Positions 10,107-20,248 of a DNA stretch of 64,000 nt are shown piece by piece. Numbering within the stretch: position 1 is the stretch's first letter; each line of letters starts with the position of its first letter. The stretch lies in assembly GCA_024637095.1 (NCBI GenBank), contig JAGXFV010000034.1:62001-126000 (forward strand), read 5' to 3'. Under the pieces are notes generated by a model. That model had not been told where the DNA came from, did no database searches, and saw only the letters and a program-made list of their open reading frames with translations. The position numbers were made by a program, and so were the translations under genes. The stretch comes from Actinomycetes bacterium (GTDB taxonomy: Bacteria > Actinomycetota > Thermoleophilia > RBG-16-64-13).

Positions 10107-11048
10107 TTGGAGGGGGAGATCCCGATCGGAAGTAACCGGGATCTCCCCGACCTGCGCCGTTCCGCCCGATGCGACCTGGGCGCTCAGGAGCTGAATGAGC
10201 TGCTGCGGGGAGTGGGCCTTGTCCTCGCAGCGCCAACCCTGCCCGAGATCGCGCCTCTGCGCGCAGCCCTGCGCGACGCCGAGTCTCTGGAAGTGGCCGG
10301 GAAGCCCTGGTGGCTTGGACACCTCGCGTCGCGCGGCGCTGGGGCGGCCGCGCGGGTCCTCGTGGCCCTCACCGGTTACGAAAAGGCCAACGTCGCGCAT
10401 GCCCTGACCAGCGTGCTGCAGGCCGGGCGTCCTCGCGCGGTGATTCTCTCGGGAGTGGGCGGCGGCTTCGCTCAGGCCGGGGTGGACGTCGGTGATCTGG
10501 TCGTCGTCGAGCGCGAGGCCTACGGTGACACCGGGGCCTGGTCGGCCGAGGGAGAATGGCTCTCGGCCGAGGAACTGGGCCTCCCTCTCGCCGAGGTCGC
10601 GGGCCGGTCCATGTGGAACGAGTTTCCGCTGGACGCCGTGCTCGCCCGGCGGGCCCACGATCTCTTGCGTAAGCTCGCGTCGGAGGCCGAGGACCGCGAG
10701 GCTGTTCCCGTGGAAAGCCGCACGGGACTGCGCGCCGAAGCCCGGGTCGATGGTAGCGAGGGGGTTCATCGTGGGCTGGGGGTCACCAATTCCACCGCCT
10801 GCGGCACGGCGGCAGGCGCCGAGAGGCTTTGGAAGCGCTGGCGGCCTCTGGTGGAGAGTATGGAGGGGGCAGCCGCAGCCCACATCTGTCTGCTCTACGG
10901 CGTGCCGCTGGTTGAACTGAGGGGAATCAGTAATTTGGTTGGTCCCCGGGACCGGTCTTCCTGGCAGTTGGAGGCCGCGGCGGAACGATCGGGGAGGGCG
11001 GCCGTCGCTGTCGCCATCGACCTGCTGGGAGAAGAGCCGTCCGCATGA
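10107..11048 (+). CDS. mqnB: Futalosine hydrolase
   Basis: Cleaves futalosine to hypoxanthine and dehypoxanthine futalosine in the alternative menaquinone pathway. It belongs to the nucleoside phosphorylase fold: TGYEKANVAHALT, a Gly-rich ILSGVGGGFAQAGVDVGDLV, and near the end ESMEGAAAAHICLLYGVPLV with RGISNLVGPRD, which is the substrate-binding signature of MqnB. The start is uncertain. TTG at 10107, three bases after the E2 stop codon, gives 313 residues; GTG at 10212 gives 278 residues, begins just at the conserved part and is nearer the usual length. Its stop codon overlaps mqnD by ATGA, so the two are translationally coupled. Confidence 0.88.
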   Translation: MEGEIPIGSNRDLPDLRRSARCDLGAQELNELLRGVGLVLAAPTLPEIAPLRAALRDAESLEVAGKPWWLGHLASRGAGAAARVLVALTGYEKANVAHALTSVLQAGRPRAVILSGVGGGFAQAGVDVGDLVVVEREAYGDTGAWSAEGEWLSAEELGLPLAEVAGRSMWNEFPLDAVLARRAHDLLRKLASEAEDREAVPVESRTGLRAEARVDGSEGVHRGLGVTNSTACGTAAGAERLWKRWRPLVESMEGAAAAHICLLYGVPLVELRGISNLVGPRDRSSWQLEAAAERSGRAAVAVAIDLLGEEPSA

Positions 11049-11887
11049 TCCTGGCCTATTCGCCCTGCCCCAACGATACCTATATCTTTCATGCCTGGAT
11101 TTCGGGCCTGCTACCCGGCGCGCCCCAAGTCGAAGAACGGCTGCTCGACATCGATGCGCTCAACGATCTGGCGCGCGTGGGCCAAGCGGATGTCTGCAAG
11201 ATCTCCTTCCACGCCTTCGGGCACCTGCGGGACCGCTATGCCCTGCTGCACTCAGGGGGAGCCCTGGGACGGGGATGCGGACCCTTGCTGGTGACCCGCG
11301 CCGACAAGGCATCGGGGAGACCTGCGGACCCTGGCGCCCTAAGCGGGCTTTCGGTCGCGATCCCCGGCCGCTGGACCACGGCCGCGCTTCTCCTGCGCCT
11401 CTTTGCTCCGGGGCTGGAGGGGCTCAGGGTGATGCCCTACGACCGGATCATGCCTGCCGTAGAAGCCGGAGAGGTCGATGCCGGCCTGATCATCCACGAG
11501 AGCCGCTTCACCTATCCCGACCACGGACTGTCCGCCCTCGTGGATCTCGGCGAGTGGTGGGAAAGGGAGACCGGGCATCCGATCCCTCTGGGCGCCATTG
11601 CTGTGCGCCGGGACCTGGGCGAGGAGTTGGCCGGCCGGGTGGAGCAAGCGGTGAGGGCAAGTCTGGAGCACGCCCGGGCGAACCCCGCGGCCTCGCGCGC
11701 CTATATCGAAAGACACGCCCAGGAGATGGACCCCGATGTCTGCCGCCGGCACATCGATCTGTACGTCACCGGTTTTAGCCTAGACTACGGGGACGAAGGC
11801 GAGACCGCCATCCGCGACCTGCTGCAGAGGGGCGCGCAGGCCGGGGCCTTCCCCTCATCGGAAAAAAGCCTATTCTGGGACAGGTAG
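11045..11887 (+). CDS. mqnD: 1,4-dihydroxy-6-naphthoate synthase
   Basis: Converts cyclic dehypoxanthine futalosine to 1,4-dihydroxy-6-naphthoate, a later step of the futalosine menaquinone route. 280 residues with a periplasmic-binding-protein-like fold. Landmarks: AYSPCPNDTYIFHAW at the N-terminus, ADVCKISFHAFGH, GRGCGPLLV, and AGLIIHESRFTYPDHGL, which contains the conserved His. Overlaps mqnB by 4 bases. Finding mqnB and mqnD together, directly behind the dehydrogenase genes, points to a menaquinone-based respiratory chain; the remaining mqn genes are not in this window. Confidence 0.95.
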   Translation: MILAYSPCPNDTYIFHAWISGLLPGAPQVEERLLDIDALNDLARVGQADVCKISFHAFGHLRDRYALLHSGGALGRGCGPLLVTRADKASGRPADPGALSGLSVAIPGRWTTAALLLRLFAPGLEGLRVMPYDRIMPAVEAGEVDAGLIIHESRFTYPDHGLSALVDLGEWWERETGHPIPLGAIAVRRDLGEELAGRVEQAVRASLEHARANPAASRAYIERHAQEMDPDVCRRHIDLYVTGFSLDYGDEGETAIRDLLQRGAQAGAFPSSEKSLFWDR

Positions 11888-11978
11888 CCCCGATCAGGAG
11901 AACCGGCCGCTTCCGTCGGGGCGCCGATGTCTGACTCGCTGTCCCTGTCCCAGCCCGCAGGCCGTCCGCCGCCTGCGG

Positions 11979-11984
11979 TATCCT
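11979..11984 (+). promoter_or_regulatory. Leaderless-type -10 box for the ABC-F gene
   Basis: TATCCT ends 6 bases before the ATG at 11991 and there is no ribosome-binding site between. This spacing puts the transcription start at or next to the start codon. Confidence 0.5.
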
Positions 11985-11990
11985 CTCCCT

Positions 11991-14009
11991 ATGATCCATC
12001 TGAACGAACTCTCCAAGACCTTTGGTGCCCAGGTGATCCTGGATGAGGCTTCGCTGCACGTAAAGCCGGGCATGCGCCTGGGGCTGATCGGCCCCAACGG
12101 AGCCGGCAAGACCACTCTGTTGCGGATCATCACCGGGGAGATGTCGGCCGACAGCGGCGAGATCAATGCGCGCAAGGATCTCAAGATCGGTTTTCTGCCC
12201 CAGGAGATCGAGGAGATCGCGGACCACACGGTCATGGAGGAGGTTCTCGCCTCCTACGCAGAAATCCTCGATCTCGAGCGGAGGATGAAACTTCTGGGAG
12301 AACGGCTGGCGGAGTACGGGCCGGCTGAAGGAAAATCCGCGCCAGGAGTCTCGTACGGAGGTGACGGTGGTAATGGCGCCTCCTCCGATGCGGAGCAGGA
12401 CGCCGAAGACGTGCTGACCGAGCTCGGTTCGCTGCAGACCGCCTTCGAAGCCGCCCACGGGTACGAACTCGAGGCGCGGGCGCAGTCGATCACCCGGGGC
12501 ATGGGTTTTGGCGAATCCGACTTCGACCGCCCCATCGTGGAGCTCTCGGGGGGTTGGCGAATGCGCGTCGCTCTGGCCCGGCTGCTAATGGAGCACCCTG
12601 ATCTGCTGCTGCTGGACGAGCCCACCAACCACCTCGATCTGGAGAGCCTGCTTTGGTTGGAGGACTTTCTGCTCGAATGGTCCGGCAGCCTGGTTCTGAT
12701 CAGCCACGACCGCTACTTCCTCAATCGGTTGGTCACTCATATTGCCGAACTCGACCGCGGAGTGATCGACCTCTACGCCGGGGACTACGATTCCTTCGAG
12801 AAGGAGAAGCGGCTGCGTTACGAGTCTCTGGTCAGCACCGCCAAGAACCAGCAGAGGGAGATCGACCAGGCGGAGAGCTTCATCCGCCGCTTCCGGGCGA
12901 AGAACACTAAGGCCAAACAGGTTCAGCAGAAGATCCGGCATTTGGAGAAGATGGACAAGATCGATGTCCCGGATCTGGGGCGTAAGGAGATTCGCTTCCG
13001 CTTTCCCCAGCCGGGGCGTATCGGACGGGTGGCCGCGGAAGTGTCCCACGTGCGCAAGGCCTATAGCGAGACCGTGGTCTACGACGACCTCAATGTCGTG
13101 GTCGAGCGCGGTGAGAGGATCGCACTCGTGGGCCCCAACGGCGCCGGCAAATCCACGCTGCTCAAGCTGCTGGCCGGCGTGATCGAGCCCGACGCGGGTC
13201 TTATCAAGCTGGGCCATCAGGTGCGGCAGGAGTACTTCGCTCAGCACCAACTCGAGGTCTTCGATCCGCGGCGAACCGTTCTCAAGACCATGGAAGAGGC
13301 GGCCGGGCCGGTGGACCGGGTCGATCAGGTACGGGACTTCCTCGGGGCCTTCCTCTTCACCGGGGACGACGTTGACAAGCCCGTGGGCGTGCTCTCCGGG
13401 GGAGAAAAAGCACGGCTCGCCCTGGCGCGCATGCTGCTCGATCCCGCGGGGCTGTTGCTCCTGGACGAACCCACCAATCACCTGGATATGGCTTCGCGCG
13501 AGGTGCTGATCGAGGCGCTGCGGCAGTTCCAGGGATCCATTGTCTTCATCAGCCACGACCGGCACCTGATCAACAGCATCGCCTCGGAGGTGATCGAGGT
13601 CGATTCCGGGCGCCTCGTCCACTACCTGGGCGACTGGGAGTATTACCAGTGGAAAAGGGGGCGCGGCCCCGAACCAGTGCCGGTAACCGCCGCGGACGCA
13701 CCGGCGGGCGGCAAGCCGGCCGTGGACGGAGCGACCAAGACCGTGCGGGGCAATGGAGCTGGGAGGCGCATCAGCCGCGAGGAGCGAAAGACCCTACGGC
13801 GTCTCCACTCCCGGGCAGAGAAACGCATCCTCGAACTCGAAGAGCGCCAGGAGGAACTGGCCCATATTCTCTCCGACCCGGAGTTCGCCAGTGACCACAC
13901 TGTGCTGGCCGAGGCGAGCGAGGAAGCGGGTGCGGTGGGCGAAGAGCTCGGCTCGCTCTACGAAGACTGGGAGGAGCTGGCGGGGAAGGTCGCGGACCTG
14001 GACGACTAG
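11991..14009 (+). CDS. ABC-F family ATP-binding protein (ribosome-associated type)
   Basis: Soluble twin-ATPase with no membrane segment. First ATPase: [11 protein letters not shown] near residue 40, then signature [16 protein letters not shown] and [13 protein letters not shown] linker with [15 protein letters not shown] and a charged helical arm follows, as in the P-site tRNA-interaction motif of ABC-F proteins. Second ATPase: [30 protein letters not shown] and [12 protein letters not shown]. An extra acidic insert lies at about residues 105-150, and a basic coiled-coil tail at about 595-670, as in Uup-like members. ABC-F proteins act on stalled ribosomes or confer antibiotic protection; which applies is unknown. 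The stop codon shares CTAG with the convergent M23 gene. Confidence 0.9.
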   Translation: MIHLNELSKTFGAQVILDEASLHVKPGMRLGLIGPNGAGKTTLLRIITGEMSADSGEINARKDLKIGFLPQEIEEIADHTVMEEVLASYAEILDLERRMKLLGERLAEYGPAEGKSAPGVSYGGDGGNGASSDAEQDAEDVLTELGSLQTAFEAAHGYELEARAQSITRGMGFGESDFDRPIVELSGGWRMRVALARLLMEHPDLLLLDEPTNHLDLESLLWLEDFLLEWSGSLVLISHDRYFLNRLVTHIAELDRGVIDLYAGDYDSFEKEKRLRYESLVSTAKNQQREIDQAESFIRRFRAKNTKAKQVQQKIRHLEKMDKIDVPDLGRKEIRFRFPQPGRIGRVAAEVSHVRKAYSETVVYDDLNVVVERGERIALVGPNGAGKSTLLKLLAGVIEPDAGLIKLGHQVRQEYFAQHQLEVFDPRRTVLKTMEEAAGPVDRVDQVRDFLGAFLFTGDDVDKPVGVLSGGEKARLALARMLLDPAGLLLLDEPTNHLDMASREVLIEALRQFQGSIVFISHDRHLINSIASEVIEVDSGRLVHYLGDWEYYQWKRGRGPEPVPVTAADAPAGGKPAVDGATKTVRGNGAGRRISREERKTLRRLHSRAEKRILELEERQEELAHILSDPEFASDHTVLAEASEEAGAVGEELGSLYEDWEELAGKVADLDD

Positions 14010-15304
14010 CGGTACTTGCTGAGCGTGGGGTAGGGGTTGGTCGGCGAACCGCCTCCGGGGCGGATCTCGAAGTGCAGGTGCACTTCGGTTCCCCGGGCGT
14101 TACCCGTGTTGCCGGCATAGCCGATGACCTGACCCGCGCTCACGCTGGTCCCGGCGCTCATGCCCGAAGCCAGCGAACTCAGGTGGGCGTAGTAATAGGA
14201 GTTACGGTCGTTGCCGCGCAGCCAGATGGTGATCCCGCCAAGGCCGCTCTCATAGGCCTTCGCCTTGCTGATCACGCCGTCGGTCACGGCCACGAGCGGC
14301 GTATTGCGGGCTGTCATGATGTCAGTCCCCTGGTGGCTGCGGCCGCCGGAGCGCGCGTAACCCCAGTCGTCGATGAAGCTGTTGGGACCCTGGACCGGGA
14401 AGACCCAGGAACCGGACGCGATGACGCCGCTGGCCCGGCTGGAGGACCCGTCGGAGCTCGACGAGGACGAGCTCGACGAGGACGAGCTCGAGCCGGTCGC
14501 GCTTCTGGGTTCGCTCGAGCTGCGGGAAGCTGCCGCCGCCTGCTGTGCCCTGCGCTCTTCGGCAGCCTTGCGGGCCGCTTCCTCACGTCGGCGCTCCTCG
14601 TCTTCCAGACGGCGCACCCGCTCGCGCAGGGCGTTGTACTCGTCCTTGGAGGCATCCAGCTGCGCAAGGGCACGATTGTTGGTCTCCTCCAGAGAGTCGA
14701 GCGCCTGGGTCTCCTTGCGCTCCCTGGTGGTGAGTTCCGCCTCGAGTTCGTCCAACTTCTCCAGATGGCCCGAGACCTGATCAAAGAGCTCACGATCGCT
14801 TTCGGCCACGTCGGAGAGGCCTCGGTAGCGCCGGAGGATCTCGCTGAAGCTGAGGTCTTTCCTAAAGAGCGCGGAGAAGAAGGCGGTTTCGGTGCTGCCC
14901 CCGCTCATGTACATCCTGCGTAGCCGCGAGGCCACTTGGGTTTCGAGAGAGGCCAGATCGGCTTTGCTGCGATCCGTGGCGGCTGCGGTCTCGCTGAGGG
15001 CGTCCCGCGTCTGGTGCACGGTTTCCTCGGCGTCCGCTTGTTGGGCTGCCAGCTTGTCCAGTTCCGCCTGTTGGCGCTCCAGTTGGGCTTTGGCCTGTTC
15101 CAGTTCCTTCTTGGCGTCTTCGACTGTGGCTGCCTTGGCCGGCGTCGCGAAGGGCGTCGGGGTGAGGCCGCCGCCGGTGATCGGGGCGAAGGCCAGCATG
15201 GGGAGGACGATGAACATCGCCAAGGCCACCACGACGGCGCTTCGGAAGCGAAAATGGGAATGGCCCGCAAATGCGGCACGTATTTGTGTTGATGGGTCGA
15301 ACAC
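14006..15304 (-). CDS. Secreted M23 metallopeptidase with coiled coil and poly-Ser linker
   Basis: Predicted cell-wall hydrolase or an activator of one (PcsB/EnvC-like layout). From GTG 15304 it has 432 residues: a signal anchor ([18 protein letters not shown]), a long coiled coil (from about residue 58 to 270, rich in Glu/Gln/Arg), a serine-rich linker (Ser repeats interrupted by Asp, about 285-310), then an M23 domain with SHQGTDIM and VHLHFEIR. The zinc ligands His and Asp of HxxxD and the HxH pair are present, so it looks catalytically able. An open frame reaches 15493, but GTG 15304 follows a TAGACT box by 8 bases and precedes the signal segment, so I prefer it. Convergent with the ABC-F gene; the stop codons overlap. 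Confidence 0.87.
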   Translation of the reverse strand: MFDPSTQIRAAFAGHSHFRFRSAVVVALAMFIVLPMLAFAPITGGGLTPTPFATPAKAATVEDAKKELEQAKAQLERQQAELDKLAAQQADAEETVHQTRDALSETAAATDRSKADLASLETQVASRLRRMYMSGGSTETAFFSALFRKDLSFSEILRRYRGLSDVAESDRELFDQVSGHLEKLDELEAELTTRERKETQALDSLEETNNRALAQLDASKDEYNALRERVRRLEDEERRREEAARKAAEERRAQQAAAASRSSSEPRSATGSSSSSSSSSSSSSDGSSSRASGVIASGSWVFPVQGPNSFIDDWGYARSGGRSHQGTDIMTARNTPLVAVTDGVISKAKAYESGLGGITIWLRGNDRNSYYYAHLSSLASGMSAGTSVSAGQVIGYAGNTGNARGTEVHLHFEIRPGGGSPTNPYPTLSKYR

Positions 15305-15312
15305 GGCGGCGG

Positions 15313-15318
15313 AGTCTA
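15313..15318 (-). promoter_or_regulatory. Leaderless-type -10 box for the M23 peptidase gene
   Basis: TAGACT on the minus strand lies 8 bases before the GTG at 15304, with no ribosome-binding site. It supports the chosen start. Confidence 0.4.
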
Positions 15319-15422
15319 CAGGCGGGTGCTGGAGATGAAAAGGCGAGAATGTAAAGTTTCTGTGCGGAATGGGTTTTTCGGGTAGCTCCAGAACGGGACT
15401 TTCAAGAGGAGGTGGCACGCAG

Positions 15423-15914
15423 ATGCCCTCATTCGACGTGGTAAGCCGAGTCGACATGCAGGAGCTGGACAACGCGGTCAACATGGTGCGCAAAGAGGTT
15501 GCCCAGCGCTACGATTTTCGCGGCTCGAAGGCAGAACTGGAACTGGACCGCAAGGAAGGAGCGGTTAGCTTCTTGACCGAGGACGAGATGAAGCTTCGAG
15601 CCTTGCGCGAGATGCTTTTGGCCCGCGCGGTCAAGCGGGGGATCGACACCAAGGCATTCGACTTCAAAGATCCTCAGCGGGCCGGGGGAGACATGATGCG
15701 CCAGGAGGTCGACATCGCCACCGGGCTAACTGAAGAGGTGGCCAAACGCATCGTCAAAGCGATCAAGGGAACCAAGATGAAGGTGCAGTCCTCGATCCAG
15801 GGCGATGAGGTGCGGATCACCGGCAAGAAGCGCGACAATCTGCAGGAAGTGATCTCGTTCCTCAAGGAGCAGGATTTCGAGGTGCCGCTGCAGTTCGTCA
15901 ACTTCCGGGACTGA
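15423..15914 (+). CDS. YajQ family nucleotide-binding protein
   Basis: 163 residues, matching the YajQ/DUF520 family end to end: [19 protein letters not shown] at the start, [46 protein letters not shown] and [15 protein letters not shown]. Members bind nucleotides or RNA, and one Xanthomonas homologue binds cyclic di-GMP; the role here is unknown. ATG 15423 was chosen over an upstream in-frame ATG at 15369 because it follows AAGAGGAGG and starts the conserved sequence. The hydrolase gene follows after 3 bases, so the two are probably co-transcribed. Confidence 0.95.
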   Translation: MPSFDVVSRVDMQELDNAVNMVRKEVAQRYDFRGSKAELELDRKEGAVSFLTEDEMKLRALREMLLARAVKRGIDTKAFDFKDPQRAGGDMMRQEVDIATGLTEEVAKRIVKAIKGTKMKVQSSIQGDEVRITGKKRDNLQEVISFLKEQDFEVPLQFVNFRD

Positions 15915-15917
15915 GCC

Positions 15918-16619
15918 GTGGCTCCGGAGCACGTGGTCTTCGGGGGCATCGGCATGGGCCTCGACCTGGCGGGCACCCTGGAAGGGGTGCTGGAGGAACC
16001 TCAGAGTTCAAACGAGACTGCTTCTGCCGGAGGTCTGGTCTTCGCGCACCCGCATCCGCTCTATGGCGGCACCCTTCGCCAACCGCTGGTCCACCACGTG
16101 GCGAACGCCGCGCGGGAAGCGGGCTTCAGCACGCTGCGCTTCAACTTTCGCGGAGTAGGGCGGAGTGCGGGAGAGTTCGACGGCAGAGCCGAGCGTGATG
16201 ACATAAGGGCGGCGGCGCAGTTCATGCGGAGGCGGCTTCAACCGTCACGCCCGCTGGTGTTGGGCGGTTTTTCCTTCGGCAGCATCATGACGGCCGCCGC
16301 GGTCATCGCGGGGGAGCCCGCCGACGCGCTTGTGCTGGTCGCTCTGGTGATCCGTTCGGAGGAGTTCAGCGAAGAGGAACTGGTAGGGCTAAGCCGCTTT
16401 CGCGGGCCCGTGCTGGCCGTCTGCGCCGAGGAGGACACGCTGGCGTCTCCGGAAGTCGTGGGGCCGTTCCTGCAGAGTCTCGATCTCGACCTCACCTTGG
16501 AGGTGCTGCCCGGCGCGGATCACATGTTCAACGAGCGCCAGCGCGAGGTGGGGGCGGTCGTTAAAGGGTTCTTGGAACGGCGTTTTGTCGCGACCGGCAC
16601 GGAAACCACAAGAAGATAG
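15918..16619 (+). CDS. Alpha/beta hydrolase (COG2945-like)
   Basis: 233 residues, GTG start three bases after yajQ. Shows the small alpha/beta-hydrolase pattern: FAHPHPLYGGTL (oxyanion region), RFNFRGVGRSAGEFDG, the nucleophile elbow GGFSFGS with the catalytic Ser, CAEEDTLASP carrying the likely acid, and GADHMFNERQ with the catalytic His. The substrate is not known. The genomic link to yajQ does not suggest one. Confidence 0.85.
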   Translation: MAPEHVVFGGIGMGLDLAGTLEGVLEEPQSSNETASAGGLVFAHPHPLYGGTLRQPLVHHVANAAREAGFSTLRFNFRGVGRSAGEFDGRAERDDIRAAAQFMRRRLQPSRPLVLGGFSFGSIMTAAAVIAGEPADALVLVALVIRSEEFSEEELVGLSRFRGPVLAVCAEEDTLASPEVVGPFLQSLDLDLTLEVLPGADHMFNERQREVGAVVKGFLERRFVATGTETTRR

Positions 16620-16621
16620 GC

Positions 16622-16627
16622 TAATAT
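16622..16627 (+). promoter_or_regulatory. Leaderless-type -10 box for the DEAD-box helicase
   Basis: TAATAT ends 7 bases before the ATG at 16635; no Shine-Dalgarno sequence lies between. Confidence 0.5.
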
Positions 16628-16634
16628 TCTCCAT

Positions 16635-19388
16635 ATGAATGAAGATAACGTGCGCGAAAACGAAATGAACTCCCCCGAGCCGGCAGATGAAGCAGCGGCC
16701 GAGGTAGCCCCCGAGATCAGCACCGACGAAGTCGATAGCGCGGCCGAAGCCGAGGCGGAAGCCGAACACGTGGAAACCGACTCCGAATCAAAGGAGACCG
16801 AGGACGTCGGATCGTCGAGCGCCGAGACCGAGCCTCCTGCCGAAGAGCCCCGAGAGCCCCAGTCGCCTGCGGCGGAGCCGGCCGTCGAGCCCGAGGCGCA
16901 GGCTGCAGATCCTGCCCAAGAGGTTGAGACCCAGCCTGCAGACCCGGCCGAAGAGGCCGAGGCCATGCCTGCCGTTTCGCCCGATGCCCCGGAGGAACCC
17001 GTCGAAACGCCCGTAACCTTCCAGGACTTCAATCTGACGTCCTCGGTCATGCAGGCGATAGACAAGATGGGATTCGTCGAGCCAACCCCCATTCAGAAGA
17101 AATCCCTCCCGCTGGTCCTCGAAGGCCGGGATCTCCTGGGTCAGGCGCAGACCGGGACGGGCAAGACCGCAGCGTTCGGTATCCCCATGGCCCAGAACCT
17201 CGATCCGGAAGGGCCGGTGCAGGCCCTGGTTCTCTGTCCCACCCGGGAGTTGGCCGTCCAGGTCTCGGAAGAGCTTCACGAACTCAGTCTCTTCAGCGGC
17301 CAGAAGGTCCTGCCCATCTACGGCGGACAACGGATCGACCGTCAGATCAATGCTCTCAAGAAGGGTGTGCAGATCATCGCCGGCACCCCCGGGCGCGTGC
17401 TGGATCATCTCGGCCGCGGAACGCTCGACCTCACCGGGCTCAGGATGCTGATTCTGGATGAGGCCGACATGATGTTGGATATGGGCTTTCTGCCCGATAT
17501 CCGCCGCATCCTCCGGCAATGCCCCGAAGATCGGCAGACCATGCTGTTCTCGGCCACCATTCCCGACGACATCCGGAACATCTCCGACCGTTACATGCGG
17601 GATCCGGTGTCGGTTTCCGTGGTTCCGGAGACGCTCACGCTAGACGATACCGAGCAGATCTTCTATGAACTGCCCGAGGACGAGAAGCTGGAAGCTCTCA
17701 CTCACCTGCTCGACTATGAAGACGAGAGCGCTTCAGCCATGATCTTCTGCCGGACCCGCCGAAACGTGGAGAGGCTCGCGCGCAAGCTCAAGGGCCGCGG
17801 CTACGAGGTGGAGGGCCTGCACGGCGATCTGACCCAGCAGCAGCGCGACCGGATCATGGAAGGCTTCCGCGGGGGAGAGTTCCCCTACCTGGTAGCCACC
17901 GACGTCGCCAGCCGCGGGCTGGACATCAGCCACGTCACCCACGTGATCAACTACCACATCCCGCAGGACCCGGAAGCCTACGTGCATCGAATTGGCCGGA
18001 CGGGGCGCATGGGCCGGTCGGGAGTTGCCATCACCTTTGTCACCCCCGCCGAGTACTGGGACCTGCTGCGCATTCAGGAGTTCTCGCACGCCCAGATCGA
18101 AGAGGGCGAACTCCCCTCGGCCGAAGAGATGGAGGAGCGACGCCGTGCCGCCAGAGGCGACGAGGCCGCCCAGGAAAGTGTGCGCCGCCAGGAGAAGGCC
18201 CGAAGGGAAGAATCGGTGGCAGTCGAGCAACCCGCCATAGCCGAGGCATTGGCGACAGTCGAGCCGGGAACCCTTGCGGCATCCGCGGCGATAGCCCCCG
18301 ATCAAGTTGAGGAGAAGCCCCGCCGTCCCCGGGAGCGCCGTCGGCCGGGCAAGGGCCCTCGCGATGAAGAAAAGCGTTCTTCCTTCTTCGATGAGCTTCG
18401 CAGCATGACCGAGGGTGCGCAGACCGAAGCCGAACGCCACCAGCGGCGCTACACCCTGCGCGATATCGACAAGCGCATCGAGGTGACCGGTGTCGAGGAG
18501 GTGCTCAAGGAGGCCGACCGGCTGGAGCGGGAAGCCCTGATCTCCGAAGCCCAGCTTCAGGCGGAGAGGGAGGCCGGCGGACAGGCTCAGGAAGCCTCGG
18601 CCCGCGGTGCCCTCGAGGATCTGCGCCGGCGGGAGCGCGCCGAGGCGGAGCAGTTGCGGCGCAAGGATGTCGAGGAACGCATGCGTGACGCCCGGCACGC
18701 GGAGGAGATTGCCGCCAAGAAACCGGCGCGTCCGGTTCGGCCAAGGCCGAGCGCGAGGCCGGAACCTGTGGCCCAGACGCCCGTCGCGGCCGTCCCCGAG
18801 ATGCCCGCCATCCCGGGGGCTCCACTCACACCCGCCGAGATACGTCCGGCGGCGATGGCGGAACTATCCGAGGAGGAACGCATTCTTCGCGCCCTCCAGC
18901 TGCGCGATCATCTCTCCGGCCGGCTGCAGGAGCTCGATTCGCATTCGGTTCGAGACTATCTCGCGGTTATCGACCGGCTGGCCGTCGACTTCGCCCCCAA
19001 GCTCATCGCCGCATTTCTGCTCGGCGCCTACTCCCAGTCCGGAGCGGTGCCCTTCCGGCGTGAACCAGAAGAGAAGGGGAAGGCGGCCGCGGCGCCGGGT
19101 CGCAAGCCCGAGGAGGGCGATTCCCCCGACGAGAACGGCGACATGACCCGGCTCTTCATTTCGATCGGGCGACGGGCGAAGGTTAACCGACAGCAGCTCG
19201 AGGATTTGGTGCGGGAGACCGCAGGCATCCACGAGGAGGATATCGGGCGGATCGACCTACTTCACCGCTTCGCCTTCATCGAGGTGCGAAAGGCGATCGC
19301 ATCGAAGGTGATCGAGACCATGCAGGACACCGTCTTCCGAGGACGTGAGATCTCGGTGGAAAGGGCGAAAAGCCGGCCCGGCGAATAG
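16635..19388 (+). CDS. DEAD-box RNA helicase with long acidic N-terminus and DbpA-type RNA-binding domain
   Basis: 917 residues, far longer than the usual 400-600. Residues 1-120 are acidic low-complexity (Glu/Ala/Pro-rich). The helicase core spans about 125-470: Q-motif PTPIQ, AQTGTGKTAAF (I), PTRELA (Ia), DEADMMLDMGF (II), SAT (III), ATDVASRGLD (V) and HRIGRTGRMGR (VI). Residues about 500-740 are charged and helical. The last 80 residues (MTRLFISIGRRAKVN onward, ending EVRKAIASKVI...GREISVERA) look like the DbpA RNA-binding domain that targets rRNA or structured RNA. A ribosome-assembly or cold-response helicase (DbpA/CsdA-like) is likely. The acidic arm and charged insert have no assigned role. 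Confidence 0.92.
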   Translation: MNEDNVRENEMNSPEPADEAAAEVAPEISTDEVDSAAEAEAEAEHVETDSESKETEDVGSSSAETEPPAEEPREPQSPAAEPAVEPEAQAADPAQEVETQPADPAEEAEAMPAVSPDAPEEPVETPVTFQDFNLTSSVMQAIDKMGFVEPTPIQKKSLPLVLEGRDLLGQAQTGTGKTAAFGIPMAQNLDPEGPVQALVLCPTRELAVQVSEELHELSLFSGQKVLPIYGGQRIDRQINALKKGVQIIAGTPGRVLDHLGRGTLDLTGLRMLILDEADMMLDMGFLPDIRRILRQCPEDRQTMLFSATIPDDIRNISDRYMRDPVSVSVVPETLTLDDTEQIFYELPEDEKLEALTHLLDYEDESASAMIFCRTRRNVERLARKLKGRGYEVEGLHGDLTQQQRDRIMEGFRGGEFPYLVATDVASRGLDISHVTHVINYHIPQDPEAYVHRIGRTGRMGRSGVAITFVTPAEYWDLLRIQEFSHAQIEEGELPSAEEMEERRRAARGDEAAQESVRRQEKARREESVAVEQPAIAEALATVEPGTLAASAAIAPDQVEEKPRRPRERRRPGKGPRDEEKRSSFFDELRSMTEGAQTEAERHQRRYTLRDIDKRIEVTGVEEVLKEADRLEREALISEAQLQAEREAGGQAQEASARGALEDLRRRERAEAEQLRRKDVEERMRDARHAEEIAAKKPARPVRPRPSARPEPVAQTPVAAVPEMPAIPGAPLTPAEIRPAAMAELSEEERILRALQLRDHLSGRLQELDSHSVRDYLAVIDRLAVDFAPKLIAAFLLGAYSQSGAVPFRREPEEKGKAAAAPGRKPEEGDSPDENGDMTRLFISIGRRAKVNRQQLEDLVRETAGIHEEDIGRIDLLHRFAFIEVRKAIASKVIETMQDTVFRGREISVERAKSRPGE

Positions 19389-19508
19389 CCGCTCGCCGCT
19401 GATCCTGCGTACGGGGCAGTGCATCCCTCGAGACAGGGACGGCCACTCCATGGGGCGGGGCGCCCATCCCCCAACCAAAGGCCGATAACCTGCCCGAGGT
19501 TTGCGGGC

Positions 19509-19514
19509 TAGGGT
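19509..19514 (+). promoter_or_regulatory. Leaderless-type -10 box for comEA
   Basis: TAGGGT ends 6 bases before the ATG at 19521, with no ribosome-binding site. It fits the TAnnnT pattern only at the fixed positions. The rest of 19389-19508 shows nothing I can name. Confidence 0.35.
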
Positions 19515-19520
19515 TGCGGC

Positions 19521-20237
19521 ATGCCCTCGCTGCCCACATCCCGAGTTCTGGTGTACGCGGCCTTTGCCCTGATTGTCCTGTTGGCCGGAGGGTGGAGTCT
19601 GGCCAAAGCCGGACGAGCCGCCGATTCCGCCGGGAGCCGGGAGGCTGACGCGGCCCTGGTGGTGACCCTCCCGGGGCAGGTGATGGGCTCGGGCGCGGAC
19701 GGCGAAGGCGCGCAGGAGGGAGTGGGGGGCATCCAGTCCGGATTCGCGTCCACCACCACGACTTCTGGTCCTCCCATTGTGGTTCACGTGACCGGCGCGG
19801 TCGTGCGCCCCGGTGTCTACTCGCTCGAGCCAGGTGCGCGCGTCTTCGAGGCGGTGGCCGCGGCGGGTGGGCCGATACCCGAGGCCGACGAGCAGTCTCT
19901 ATCCCTGGCAACGCCGCTTACGGACGGCGCTCAGGTGGTCGTTCCTGCAGAGGGGGAGGCCGGAGGGGTGAACCTGGGGGGCGGAGGCGGAGCGGTCGCG
20001 GGAGGCGTGGGCGGCGCCGCCGGAGGTTCGGGTGCCGGAGGCGGCGCCATGATCTCTCTCAATACGGCGACGGCGGCAGAGCTCGAGGAGCTACCGGGAG
20101 TCGGACCCAAAACGGCCGAGCAGATAGTGGGCTCGCGTGATGCCGAGGGGCCCTTCGCCTCGCTGGAAGACCTGGAGCGCGTTCCCGGGATCGGTCCCAA
20201 GACGATTGAACGCTTCCGGGGCTTGGCGCAGCCGTAG
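19521..20237 (+). CDS. comEA: ComEA family DNA-binding competence protein
   Basis: Membrane-anchored receptor that binds incoming double-stranded DNA during transformation. 238 residues: an N-terminal membrane segment (VYAAFALIVLLAGGWSL), an SLBB domain (VHVTGAVVRPGVYSLEPGAR), a Gly-rich flexible stretch, and two helix-hairpin-helix motifs (LEELPGVGPKTAEQIV and LERVPGIGPKTIERF). ComEC follows after 11 bases, the usual order. Confidence 0.95.
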   Translation: MPSLPTSRVLVYAAFALIVLLAGGWSLAKAGRAADSAGSREADAALVVTLPGQVMGSGADGEGAQEGVGGIQSGFASTTTTSGPPIVVHVTGAVVRPGVYSLEPGARVFEAVAAAGGPIPEADEQSLSLATPLTDGAQVVVPAEGEAGGVNLGGGGGAVAGGVGGAAGGSGAGGGAMISLNTATAAELEELPGVGPKTAEQIVGSRDAEGPFASLEDLERVPGIGPKTIERFRGLAQP

Positions 20238-20248
20238 GATTTCAGGTC

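Noticed and set aside
8601-10883. Long open frame (about 760 codons) on the minus strand opposite E2 and mqnB
   Set aside because: No recognisable domain; it mirrors the GC-biased third positions of the plus-strand genes.
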